Below are positions 42,992-51,021 of a stretch of DNA of 64,000 bases, piece after piece. Position 1 is the stretch's first letter; the number at the start of each line of letters is the position of its first letter. This DNA is from CAVTHK01 sp964552235 (GTDB lineage Bacteria > Spirochaetota > Spirochaetia > SZUA-6 > CAVTHK01). Under the pieces are notes generated by a model. It had not been told where the DNA came from and did no database searches. It was given only the letters and a program-made list of their open reading frames with translations. The stretch spans positions 12,704 through 76,703 of the forward strand of contig CAZKGO010000012.1 of NCBI GenBank assembly GCA_964552235.1. Reading direction: 5' to 3'. The position numbers and the translations under genes are program-made.

Positions 42992-43021
42992 TTTGCCCGC
43001 CCGCCGCGGCGCTGATACACT
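42992..43021 (+). promoter_or_regulatory. Promoter of the galactonate-dehydratase-like gene
   Basis: TTGCCC (42992-42997), 18-bp spacer, TACACT (43016-43021) preceded by TGA, so an extended -10. The start codon is 48 bp downstream. Confidence 0.5.
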
Positions 43022-43068
43022 GCCCCCGGATCGTCCGAAAGCCGGCGTCCCGCGGAAAAAGGAAACCC

Positions 43069-44211
43069 ATGAAGATCACTTCCATCGACGCCGTTCTCGT
43101 GAGCTTCGGCAACCGCAACGTCCCCTTCGTGAAAGTCCACACCGACGAGGGGATCACGGGCCTGGGCGAGGCGTACTCGTGCGGCCCGGACAAGGCCACG
43201 GTCGAGGTGATCCGCGACTTTGCCCTGTGGCTCGAGGGCCGCGACCCCCGCGACATCGAGGCGCTGTATCACCTGATGTTTGCCGGCTCGCGCTTCCCGG
43301 GCGGATCGGTGGTCGGGGCTGCCATCAGCGGCATCGAGCACGCGCTGTGGGACATCGCGGGCAAGGCCGCGGGGCTTCCCGTGTACAGGCTGCTCGGCGG
43401 CCGCTGCCGCGACAAGGTGCGGGTGTACCAGAACCCGGGCGGACGCACGCCGGACGAGATGGCGGAGAACGCCCTCAAGGCGATCGACCGCTACGGCTAC
43501 ACGGCGCTCAAGCTGAGCCCCCTGCCGCCGGACTACGCGACGCTGCCATGGGGCAAGGTGGTGGCCGAGAGCGTGCGCCGCTGCGAGGCCGTGCGGAGGG
43601 CCGTCGGCGACGCCATCGACATTGGCATCGACCCGCACGCCAAGATCTTCGAGCCGGCGCTCGCCATCGAGCTGTGCAAGGCTCTCGAGCCGATGAGACC
43701 CTTCTTTGTCGAGGAGCCGCTGCGCCCGGAGAACCGCCCGGCCCTCGCCAAGGTGCGCGAGCACGTGAGCGTTCCGATCGCCACCGGCGAGATGCTCTAC
43801 ACGCGCTACGAGTTCCGCGACCTGCTCGCCCTGCAGGCGGCCGACATCGTTCAGCCCGACGTCTGCGTCACAGGCGGCCTCCTCGAGATGAAGAAGATCG
43901 CGGCCATGGCCGCGGCGAGCTACGTGACCGTGGCGCCCCACAACCCCTGCGGGCCCGTGGCCACGGCGGTGAACGTGCACTTCGCGGCGAGCACGTCCAA
44001 CTTCATCATTCTCGAATACATCCCGGACGACACGGGGGTGCGGCGCGAGGTGGTGCAGGAGCCGATCCGCCTGGTCAGGGGCTACCTCGAGATCCCGGAG
44101 AAGCCGGGACTCGGCATCGAGCTCGACGAGAAGGCGGCCGCCCGCCACCCCTTCAAGCCGTGGCGCCGGCCCTTCAACGTGCGCGAGGACGGCTCGCTCG
44201 CCTGGCAGTAG
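43069..44211 (+). CDS. Mandelate racemase/enolase-superfamily sugar-acid dehydratase (galactonate dehydratase-like)
   Basis: 380 aa, the length of DgoD. Metal ligands and bases line up with the D-galactonate dehydratase pattern: D188-P-H190 in GIDPHAK, the EEP pair (215-216), Glu 241 in ATGEML, Asp 264 in VQPDV and His 291 in APHNPCGP. The likely reaction is dehydration of an aldonic acid to a 2-keto-3-deoxy acid in the cytoplasm. The nearby broken sugar permeases and Gfo/Idh gene, transcribed away, may be the former partners. Exact substrate (galactonate, gluconate, arabinonate) cannot be fixed from sequence. Confidence 0.87.
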   Translation: MKITSIDAVLVSFGNRNVPFVKVHTDEGITGLGEAYSCGPDKATVEVIRDFALWLEGRDPRDIEALYHLMFAGSRFPGGSVVGAAISGIEHALWDIAGKAAGLPVYRLLGGRCRDKVRVYQNPGGRTPDEMAENALKAIDRYGYTALKLSPLPPDYATLPWGKVVAESVRRCEAVRRAVGDAIDIGIDPHAKIFEPALAIELCKALEPMRPFFVEEPLRPENRPALAKVREHVSVPIATGEMLYTRYEFRDLLALQAADIVQPDVCVTGGLLEMKKIAAMAAASYVTVAPHNPCGPVATAVNVHFAASTSNFIILEYIPDDTGVRREVVQEPIRLVRGYLEIPEKPGLGIELDEKAAARHPFKPWRRPFNVREDGSLAWQ

Positions 44212-44386
44212 CTGTTCGGCCGTCGAGCCTGGAGGGTCGACGCGATGAGCACGGACGCGGACATGGCGAACAGCCGGTCGAAGGCGCCTCGCCGCTGGTC
44301 TGCCGCTGCAACGGCGACTCGGTGTGACAGGCCGGGTCACCAGCGCTCCTGGCGGTGCCCAGGGCGCCACACGCGCAGCGCCGGCC

Positions 44387-45802
44387 TCACGTGCCTCCCG
44401 CCACCCCTTCGCGCTCCGCAAGCGCCCCCGCCGCCTCGACGACCTTGCGGTAGGGCTGCACCATGCGGCTCTTGATCATGGCGGGAAAGCGGTCGCGGAT
44501 TCCCGGCATGCCGGTGACGAGCCAGGCGAGGGCGACGCTCAGGCGCTGCAGCGGGTTCCGCTGCGGGAAATCGTAGAAGCCCATCCGCTTGTACGCCTTG
44601 TGATCTGCGCGGAAGACAACCCGCATGCCGCCGGAAAGGGCGTCGCGGAAGATCTTGAGGCCCGCGACGCCGAGAAAGGTCCGCGGCCGGATGTATGCGG
44701 AGCGCGACAGGCGCACCAGGCGTTCGGCCAGGCTGTCGAGCTGCCGCTCGATTGCGCCGCCGTCACCTTCATCTGAGACCCATTCCACGAGGTTCGATTG
44801 CTGGATCTCGATCCAGGCCTCGTAGGGCAGGCGCAGCTCGGGCAGCCGGGACAGCGGTCCGGAGACGAGAAAAGCGATCTGCTTTCCCACGATCGAGGGG
44901 GTGTGGTTGCAGAAGAAGCTGCGGTCAAAGAACTGCTTCCACTTCCACGACAGTTGCCGGGCGACGATCGTGCCGGCGAACACCAGGATGTCGGCGCCGC
45001 GCACAGCGTCGTTGTAGAACTCGACGAAGCCGTCCTTGCCCGTGTACACGCAGCGGAACTCCGGTCCGCAGCGCAGGCAGCCCTGGCATCCGCCGCGGAT
45101 GTCGACGTCGTGGAGGTTCACGACTTCCACGGGCCCGTCAAAGGCTGCGACAAAGCGATCGACCAGCGCACGCAGCCGCTCGTGTTCGGGCCGCGCGTCC
45201 GTGAGCACGACGATCCGGCGGCCCTCGGTGCGCACCCGGGCAGCGGGAGGCTGGAGATCGAGCGGCCGGTCCGTCGAGGCCACCGGCGCGTACGCGCGAG
45301 GGATGGCGGCCCGGCTGCGTACCGCCTCGAAAAACTCGGCGGCGAAGCGCTCGAGGCGCTGCCGCTCCGCCGGCTTCATCAGGTCGTGCATCTGGGCCGA
45401 GTAGAACCCGACGAAGGCCATGCCCAGGTCCTCGCAGACGCCGCGCATCCACGCGTGCGCCGTCGTGTCGTAGAAATTGATGGACGTGCTCAGCGTGGCG
45501 GCGTAGCGCCCCGCAAAGGCGTCCTCGACGCCCCGCTCTCCGATCAGCTCGATGAACCGCTTGTACTGCGAGCAGACCAGCAGGTAGTAGACGGGAAAGG
45601 CCCACAGAACCGCGTCGGCCCGGCGCACCGAGTCGATGACCTCGGCGAACCGCTCGGGATCCTTCTCCAAGCCGACGATCCGCTGGGCCACGTCGTGCAC
45701 CTCGAGCTCGACCCGCGGGAACCTGCGCGCCAGGTACTCGACGTACTGCAGGGTCACGCTCTGCCTTCCCTTGGGGCTTCCGTTCAGGACCACGATTCTC
45801 AT
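44387..45802 (-). CDS. Two-domain iron-sulfur flavoprotein / NADPH-dependent FMN reductase-like
   Basis: 471 aa with two flavodoxin-like domains in tandem. Domain 1 (1 to about 165) opens with IVVLNGSPKGRQSVT, the FMN-phosphate loop. Domain 2 (about 195-400) has RIVVLTDARPEHERL and the compact cysteine motif C239-x2-C242-x2-C245-x5-C251, as in archaeal and clostridial iron-sulfur flavoproteins that bind a 4Fe-4S cluster. A basic C-terminal region of about 70 residues follows. The tandem arrangement is unusual; most family members have one domain. A TetR regulator lies just upstream in the same direction, so the pair may answer a redox or toxic-compound signal. Confidence 0.8.
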   Translation of the reverse strand: MRIVVLNGSPKGRQSVTLQYVEYLARRFPRVELEVHDVAQRIVGLEKDPERFAEVIDSVRRADAVLWAFPVYYLLVCSQYKRFIELIGERGVEDAFAGRYAATLSTSINFYDTTAHAWMRGVCEDLGMAFVGFYSAQMHDLMKPAERQRLERFAAEFFEAVRSRAAIPRAYAPVASTDRPLDLQPPAARVRTEGRRIVVLTDARPEHERLRALVDRFVAAFDGPVEVVNLHDVDIRGGCQGCLRCGPEFRCVYTGKDGFVEFYNDAVRGADILVFAGTIVARQLSWKWKQFFDRSFFCNHTPSIVGKQIAFLVSGPLSRLPELRLPYEAWIEIQQSNLVEWVSDEGDGGAIERQLDSLAERLVRLSRSAYIRPRTFLGVAGLKIFRDALSGGMRVVFRADHKAYKRMGFYDFPQRNPLQRLSVALAWLVTGMPGIRDRFPAMIKSRMVQPYRKVVEAAGALAEREGVAGGT

Positions 45803-45855
45803 TGCTGCCTCCGTTCAATCATCAAGGAAGAAGGCTCCGGCCGGGCGAGTCCTTC

Positions 45856-46467
45856 TCACCGTCGCCCGGGCTTTTTCCGTTTCCCCGGCTGCGCGCCGCT
45901 GTAGAACTGCAGGAACAGCTCGCGCAGCTGGCCGCGGTCCATTCCTTCGGCGGGCTCGAGGTTCCCCGACATCAGGAGAGAGCTGAAGCCGTGCAGCATG
46001 ATCCAGCCCATCATGGCGCCGTAGCGCGGGTCGATGGGGTACCTGCCCTTTGCCGCCAGCTGTTCCAGGGCGCCGCGAGCCACCCGGTAGGTGTAGTACA
46101 GGACCGACTGCTCAGAGGCGGCCAGGGACGTGCGCCCGATCGGCGCCTCGAAGACCAGCCTGTAGAAGCTGGGGTGCTCCTCGGCAAAGGCCAGGTACTC
46201 GCGTCCGAGCTGGTGCAGCCGGTCCATGGGACCGAGCAGCGGGTCGAGGCCGCGGATCCGCTCGTTCAGCAGCTCCACGGCCCGCAGCTTCAGCCGCAGC
46301 AGCAGCTCATCCTTGCCGTGGAAGTAGTGGTAGATGGCGGTGGCCGTGACGCCCACGCGCCCAGCCAGGTCGCGCATGTTGAGCGCCTCGTGGCCCCTGG
46401 CAGCGATCACCTGCTCAGCGGCTTCGAGGATTCTCGCGGGAAGCTGCGGGTTCGCGGGCCTTGCCAT
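45856..46467 (-). CDS. TetR-family transcriptional regulator
   Basis: 203 aa. N-terminal HTH at about residues 27-52: LNMRDLAGRVGVTATAIYHY then FHGKDELLLRLK, the typical TetR recognition helix and following segment. The C-terminal ligand domain is of the TetR_C type (GMDRGQLRELFLQFYSG). ATG 46467 has an AGGTGAGGAG site. It precedes the flavoprotein gene by 53 bp in the same direction, so autoregulation would also control that gene. A conspicuous AT-rich element at 46611-46650 is a candidate operator. Confidence 0.88.
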   Translation of the reverse strand: MARPANPQLPARILEAAEQVIAARGHEALNMRDLAGRVGVTATAIYHYFHGKDELLLRLKLRAVELLNERIRGLDPLLGPMDRLHQLGREYLAFAEEHPSFYRLVFEAPIGRTSLAASEQSVLYYTYRVARGALEQLAAKGRYPIDPRYGAMMGWIMLHGFSSLLMSGNLEPAEGMDRGQLRELFLQFYSGAQPGKRKKPGRR

Positions 46468-46610
46468 CTCCTCACCTCGTGCCGCACGGCCCCCGGCCTC
46501 GACGGAGCCGGGAGTTCGCGTCCCCCCGGCGGTGCGGCGCTGCCGCTTTTCGCGGGGGCACTGCCGCCTTTCGCAGGGCGGCCGCTCGCATTTCCACAGG
46601 CGGGACCCTT

Positions 46611-46650
46611 TAAGTAACGTTGTTAATATAACGTCATTAGATAAATACCT
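46611..46650. promoter_or_regulatory. AT-rich promoter/operator upstream of the TetR gene
   Basis: An isolated AT-rich island in GC-rich surroundings. It contains ACGTT (46617-46621) and AACGT (46630-46634) as an inverted repeat with an 8-bp spacer. TAACGT occurs twice in direct orientation, and TATATT/TTAATA hexamers could serve as -10. The other parts of the intergenic region 46468-46858 show nothing clear except a GACAATAAAG stretch shortly before the sigma factor gene. Confidence 0.5.
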
Positions 46651-46858
46651 CAAGAGGTCGTCGCGGACCGGCGCGGCGCGTCGAGCGGACGGCCGGCTGG
46701 CGCGGGAACGCCAGGAGCGCTCGAGCCGGCGGCGTGCAGAGTCCCTGAGCGGCCGTGCGGCCGAATTCATGGGCCATCAAAGCCGTGACCAGCTGGCCAA
46801 GACGCAGCCATTCCTGCGACAATAAAGGCGGTTCTCGTGCGTCATTGAGGGTGTGGGT

Positions 46859-47386
46859 ATGGCGGCAAGCGGCGAGCTGGAACGCACCTACAGGCGGAGT
46901 CGGGTGCGGCTGCTCGACTACATCAGGCAGCGGGTGGCCAGCGCCGAGGAGGCCGAGGACATCCTGCAGGAGGTGTTCGCAGCCGCGCTGCGCAGCTACA
47001 GCGTCACCGAGCCGATCGAAGACCTGCTGGCGTGGCTCTTCCAGGCCGCGCGCAACCGGATCGTGGACTGGTACCGCAGAAAGCGGCGCCGGACGGTTCC
47101 CCTGCCAGGGGCCGCCGGGGACGACGAGTCCGGGTTGGAGGAGCTGCTTGCCTCGCCCGGCCCGCAGCCGCACGACGAGGTGACCCGCGCCGCGCTCCTG
47201 GAGGAGCTCGCCGACGGCATCGAGGAGCTGCCGGCCGCCCAGCGCGAGGTGATCGTGGAGCAGGCCATCGGGGGCCGCACGTTCCGCGAGATCGCCGAGC
47301 GCACGGGCGTGCCGCTTGGGACGCTGCTGGCCCGCAAGCACGCGGCGATCCGCTCGCTGCGCCGCCGCCTCGACAGACTGCGATAG
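46859..47386 (+). CDS. RNA polymerase sigma factor, sigma-70 family, ECF type
   Basis: 175 aa. Region 2 at about residues 8-75, including LLDYIRQRVASAEEAEDILQ, FQAARNRIVDWYRRK and the DNA-contacting basic stretch RRKRRR. Region 4 at about 115-170 with IEELPAAQREVIVEQAIGG and an HTH in FREIAERTGVPLGTLLARKHAAIRSL. No anti-sigma factor gene follows; instead a two-helix membrane protein is encoded 30 bp downstream. I use ATG 46859 because GAGGG has proper spacing there; GTG 46853 is two codons earlier. Confidence 0.9.
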   Translation: MAASGELERTYRRSRVRLLDYIRQRVASAEEAEDILQEVFAAALRSYSVTEPIEDLLAWLFQAARNRIVDWYRRKRRRTVPLPGAAGDDESGLEELLASPGPQPHDEVTRAALLEELADGIEELPAAQREVIVEQAIGGRTFREIAERTGVPLGTLLARKHAAIRSLRRRLDRLR

Positions 47387-47416
47387 CCCGGCTCGGGCCG
47401 GGCAGGGGAGGAATCG

Positions 47417-47725
47417 ATGCACGAGATGTGGCGTCGCGCGCGGCCGTTCGCGCGCGCGGGGATGATCGCCGGCGGACTGGTGCTGGCCGCGGCGATCGCG
47501 CTTCTGTTCGGCCTCATCGCGATGTGGCTGTGGAACTGGCTGATGCCCGATCTGTTCGGCTTCAAGACGCTGACCTACTGGCAGGCGTGGGGGCTGGTCC
47601 TGCTGGCGCACATCCTGTTCAAGGGCGGCCACAGCCACGAACGGCACCAACCGCCGTGGCGGAGCAAGCTGCGGGAGCGCTTCGAGCGGCCCTCCGGCGA
47701 GAGCGCGCCGTCGGGCGCGGCGTGA
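47417..47725 (+). CDS. Small two-helix membrane protein next to the sigma factor
   Basis: 102 aa. Two hydrophobic segments (about 17-42 and 55-68) frame a conserved-looking LWNWLMPDLFGF and TYWQAWGLVLLAHILFKGG, then a basic His/Arg/Pro-rich tail. I have seen the WNWLMP and WQALGL pattern in small hypothetical membrane proteins encoded next to ECF sigma factors in other phyla. It may act as sensor or anti-sigma partner, but it lacks the usual anti-sigma zinc motif. Ribosome site GGGGAGGAA before ATG. Confidence 0.75.
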   Translation: MHEMWRRARPFARAGMIAGGLVLAAAIALLFGLIAMWLWNWLMPDLFGFKTLTYWQAWGLVLLAHILFKGGHSHERHQPPWRSKLRERFERPSGESAPSGAA

Positions 47726-47742
47726 GGACGACCACGGGCGGC

Positions 47743-47894
<152 letters not shown>

Positions 47895-47929
47895 GCCGCC
47901 CGATCACAGCCAACCAGGCTCGCCGTCAG

Positions 47930-47960
47930 TTGACGCAGCTGGTCCGCACCGGCTCATAAT
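47930..47960 (+). promoter_or_regulatory. Putative promoter of the secreted hydrolase gene
   Basis: TTGACG (47930-47935), 19-bp spacer, CATAAT (47955-47960), 42 bp before the GTG start. Confidence 0.4.
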
Positions 47961-48001
47961 CCACACGCCGCACGGCCGCCGTGCCATGAAGGGGGAGTGT
48001 C

Positions 48002-48856
48002 GTGAAACGGACGATCTTGGTTCTGGTCCTTCTGGCCGTCCTGCACGGAACTGCTGCCGCCGATGACAGCGGGGAGCTCGCTTCGCTTCCCCTGTTCAGG
48101 CAAGCGGTGGAACTGAACGAGAAACGGTACGCTTTCGCCGTCGAGCAGAAGGCCCAGTTCTACTTCACACCGGACCGCAGGAGTTTCATCGTCCTGTGGA
48201 TACCGGGCGGAGGGAAATCCCTCGCCGGCGCAAAGACCGTCTTCACCCTGCACGGCCACGCCTCCACGGCCTTTGACGAGTTCTTTCTCTGGCATCGCTC
48301 GTGCTCGGAGCGCGGCTACGCGATCGTCGCTCTTCAGTGGTGGTTCGGCAGAGGCGAGAGCGTTTCCGACTACTATTCCCCGCAGGAGATCAACCGGATC
48401 GCCGACCGCTTCCTGGAGGCCCGTCAGGCGGCGCCCCTTTCCGTTCTGCTGCACGGTTTCAGCCGCGGTGCGGCCAACACCTACGGCGTGGCCGCGCTGA
48501 GCCGGCACAGCAACAGGCGCACCATCGGCCTCGTGCTTTCCAACGCGGGCGGGGCGGCCCAGGATTTCCCGATCAACCGCGAGATCACCCAGGGTCGGTT
48601 CGGCCCCCGGCCCTTTGACGGCATCCCCTGGGTCCTCTACGCCGCAGCGGGTGATCCCAATCCGGACCGGGACGGCATACCGGCGATGGAACGGACCAGG
48701 GCGTGGCTGGAGAGCAACGGTGCGCGGGTGATCCTCTTCATCAAGGATTCAGCCGGCGATCACGGCGGCTTTCATCGCAACGCGGCGAACATCGCCAAAG
48801 TGCTCGACCAGTTCGACGCTTTGACCGCGACGGCACGGCAGTCAGCCGCCCGGTAG
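48002..48856 (+). CDS. Secreted alpha/beta-hydrolase-like esterase
   Basis: 284 aa. A signal peptide (about 1-20, hydrophobic core ILVLVLLAVLHGTAAA) directs export. The mature part has FTLHGHAS (oxyanion strand), nucleophile elbow HGFSRGAAN with Ser, an acid candidate in AAAGDPNPDRDG and a His in AGDHGGFHRN. This arrangement fits polyhydroxyalkanoate-depolymerase/feruloyl-esterase-like folds, but specificity is unknown. It starts with GTG behind GGGGGAG. Confidence 0.78.
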   Translation: MKRTILVLVLLAVLHGTAAADDSGELASLPLFRQAVELNEKRYAFAVEQKAQFYFTPDRRSFIVLWIPGGGKSLAGAKTVFTLHGHASTAFDEFFLWHRSCSERGYAIVALQWWFGRGESVSDYYSPQEINRIADRFLEARQAAPLSVLLHGFSRGAANTYGVAALSRHSNRRTIGLVLSNAGGAAQDFPINREITQGRFGPRPFDGIPWVLYAAAGDPNPDRDGIPAMERTRAWLESNGARVILFIKDSAGDHGGFHRNAANIAKVLDQFDALTATARQSAAR

Positions 48857-48952
48857 GAGCCTTCGCCATTCCACCCCCGTTCGGGTGCGCCGGGCGCCTC
48901 AAGTCCGCCGTCGCGCGAGGCAGTCCCGCGCGGTCGGACGCGCTGCCTGCCG

Positions 48953-49363
48953 CTACCCAGGCGCCCGCTCCGCGACCAAGACCTCGATCACCGGATGGTT
49001 CCGCGCTTTCTCGCAGATCGGGCCCCGCTGGACAAAGCCGAGCGCCAGGCCGCTGCCGCGAACGACCAACAGCCTGTCACCGGGCGAAACACCGGTTGCC
49101 CGCGGAAGCACGACTCGGCCGCTTCCCTCGATCCTGCCCAGAGCGATCACCCGCCCTTTCAGCGGCTGTCGGCGCCGCGCCGGCGTCTCGCGCCGTGCTA
49201 TGCCGAGGCCGCCTGATGTCCGGCTGCCCGCCAGGAAGGCGACCTCTTCGCCCGCACGCAACCGGTATTCGTCACGGGCTTCCGGGGGAATCCTGATTCC
49301 GCGATGCGGACTCACAAGCGCCCACCCGAACACCCATTTTGCGCCCTTGGCCAGCCTCCGCAT
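48953..49363 (-). CDS. AbrB/SpoVT-like domain protein
   Basis: 136 aa. Two related halves each look like a swapped-hairpin AbrB domain: HRGIRIPPEARDEYRLRAG (21-39) and GSGRVVLPRATGVSPGD (79-95). The second is followed by RLLVVRGSGLALGFVQRGPI, a stretch I associate with small AbrB-like proteins of unknown role. Likely DNA-binding, but with a Gly/Arg-rich body it could also be structural. It lies 3 bp downstream of the beta-lactamase-fold gene, so the two are cotranscribed. Confidence 0.65.
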   Translation of the reverse strand: MRRLAKGAKWVFGWALVSPHRGIRIPPEARDEYRLRAGEEVAFLAGSRTSGGLGIARRETPARRRQPLKGRVIALGRIEGSGRVVLPRATGVSPGDRLLVVRGSGLALGFVQRGPICEKARNHPVIEVLVAERAPG

Positions 49364-49366
49364 TCC

Positions 49367-50806
49367 CTACACCCGGCGCCCCTTGATCGGAGGAAGCTCC
49401 GTGGGTCCAAAAGAGACGTTCTGCGCCAGCCGCACCTCGACGCTTCCGGCCGCGAAGTGGCAGCGGCAGGTCGTGCGGTAGGGCGTCGTGATGGCCCTGA
49501 TGGCGACCTCGAGCTCTCCCGGACCCGCCCACCGGTAGGCGCACCGCACCGGCTGGCGCGAGCGATCGCGCGAGTCCTCGATGCGGGCCTTGCCGGAGGC
49601 CCACTTCCCGGCGCCGCAGCGGTAGGCGGTGGTGAAGCGCCCGCGGAGCTTCACGACCAGCCTGCCCCGCGCGAAGGCGAAGGCGATCGAGCGCAGCTTC
49701 GCCTCGTTGGCCTCCAGTTCGTAGGTTGCGCCATCGATGGCCGCTGCCGCTTCGGCATCGTCGCGGAACTGCGGCGGGTCGAGCCTGAGCGAACGCAGGG
49801 TCCTCCTGAGCTCACGCCGCCGCTTCTGCACTGCCTTGACCTGGTCGCCCATCCCGGGCAAAAGCGTGTCCCACGCGGCATCGAGGATCGCCTGCATGTT
49901 CCCGGCGCCGCCTGTCATGGCGAGCGCCGCATCCTGCTGCGGCATCACTACGCAGAACTGGCCAAAGGCTCCGTCGCCGCGATAGGCGCCGTGGCGGCAG
50001 CGCCAGAACTGGTAGCCGTATCCCTGAGTCCAGTCGATCTTCTCGTTGCCGGGGTTGGCGATGTGGCTGCGGGTCGCCTCCTCGACCCACCCCTCGGGCA
50101 GCAGGGGCCGCCCGCCCCACCGCCCCTTCTGGAGGTAGAGGAGCCCGAACTTTGCGATGTCCTCGGTCTTCACGGAAAGACCCCATCCGCCGGTGTTGAT
50201 GCCGCGCGGGCAGGTCTCCCAGGAAGCGTCCTCGATGCCCAGGGGCTCGAAGAGCCGGGGCGCGAGGTACTCCGCGAGGCGCTGCCCCGTGACCTTCTGA
50301 ACGATCGCAGACAGCAGGTAACTAGCCCCGCTGTTGTACACGAAGAGCGAGCCGGGCTCCCGTTCCACCTCCAGGGACAGGATGGTGCGCACCCAGTCGC
50401 GGCTCCTGCCGCGCACCATCCGCTCCAGGCAGTCCTGCTCATGCCCCGTGGACATGGTGAGCAGGTGCCGGACCCGCATGGCCTCCAGATTCTTCGACGG
50501 GCGCCTGGGCGCCTTGTCCGGGAAGAACCGGAGCACCGGGTCGTCGACGGACAGCAGCCCCTCGCGGACTGCGAGGCCGACGGCCGTGGACGTGAAGCTC
50601 TTGCTCAGGGAGTAGAGCATGTGAGGCAGCTGCGGGGCATAGGGCTTCCACCAGGCCTCGGCGGCCACCGCACCGTGACGCACGAGCATGAAGGAGTGAA
50701 CCTCCTGCCCGCTGCGGGCGAGGGCCGCGACGAAGTCCGAGACGACCGACGAAGCGACGCCCACATCCTCGGGCGCCGAACGGGGCAGCGACTGGGAAAC
50801 GGTCAT
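49367..50806 (-). CDS. Serine hydrolase, beta-lactamase/class C penicillin-binding fold
   Basis: 479 aa. The SxxK nucleophile motif is S66-L-S-K69 in MLYSLSKSFTS, the second motif is YNSG (Tyr-x-Asn), and HRGAYRGDGAFGQ-type sequence (RHGAYRGDGAFG) fills the place of the third motif. The extra C-terminal domain of about 140 residues is beta-rich. No signal peptide is evident from ATG 50806, so probably cytoplasmic. Such proteins include esterases, D-amino-acid peptidases and 6-aminohexanoate-dimer hydrolases; antibiotic resistance should not be assumed. AAGGAG site before the ATG. Confidence 0.87.
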   Translation of the reverse strand: MTVSQSLPRSAPEDVGVASSVVSDFVAALARSGQEVHSFMLVRHGAVAAEAWWKPYAPQLPHMLYSLSKSFTSTAVGLAVREGLLSVDDPVLRFFPDKAPRRPSKNLEAMRVRHLLTMSTGHEQDCLERMVRGRSRDWVRTILSLEVEREPGSLFVYNSGASYLLSAIVQKVTGQRLAEYLAPRLFEPLGIEDASWETCPRGINTGGWGLSVKTEDIAKFGLLYLQKGRWGGRPLLPEGWVEEATRSHIANPGNEKIDWTQGYGYQFWRCRHGAYRGDGAFGQFCVVMPQQDAALAMTGGAGNMQAILDAAWDTLLPGMGDQVKAVQKRRRELRRTLRSLRLDPPQFRDDAEAAAAIDGATYELEANEAKLRSIAFAFARGRLVVKLRGRFTTAYRCGAGKWASGKARIEDSRDRSRQPVRCAYRWAGPGELEVAIRAITTPYRTTCRCHFAAGSVEVRLAQNVSFGPTELPPIKGRRV

Positions 50807-51021
50807 CGCTCTCTCCTTGGCTGCGGCATCATCAAAGAGATGCGGCGCGCACCGTCTTGGGTTACAGCGCATGTACGCGGGAGTCAAGCCGCTGGCGGTT
50901 CCTCTGCCGCCGGAGCCCGACGCGACCAGAGTGCAGGCCAGCACGCCCGCAATCGAGCGCACGGGGCTTCGCCCGCGCCGCGCCCTCGCAGAGGGCCGGC
51001 GTGCAGGCGACAATCGGCACG

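Noticed and set aside
44245..44475. Small plus-strand gene between the dehydratase and flavoprotein genes
   Set aside because: Low-complexity Arg/Pro-rich translation, with its second half antisense to the flavoprotein gene end. No homology pattern seen.
49367..50806. Beta-lactamase antibiotic-resistance gene
   Set aside because: SxxK and YxN motifs are shared by many esterases and peptidases. No signal peptide and an extra C-terminal domain argue against a periplasmic beta-lactamase.
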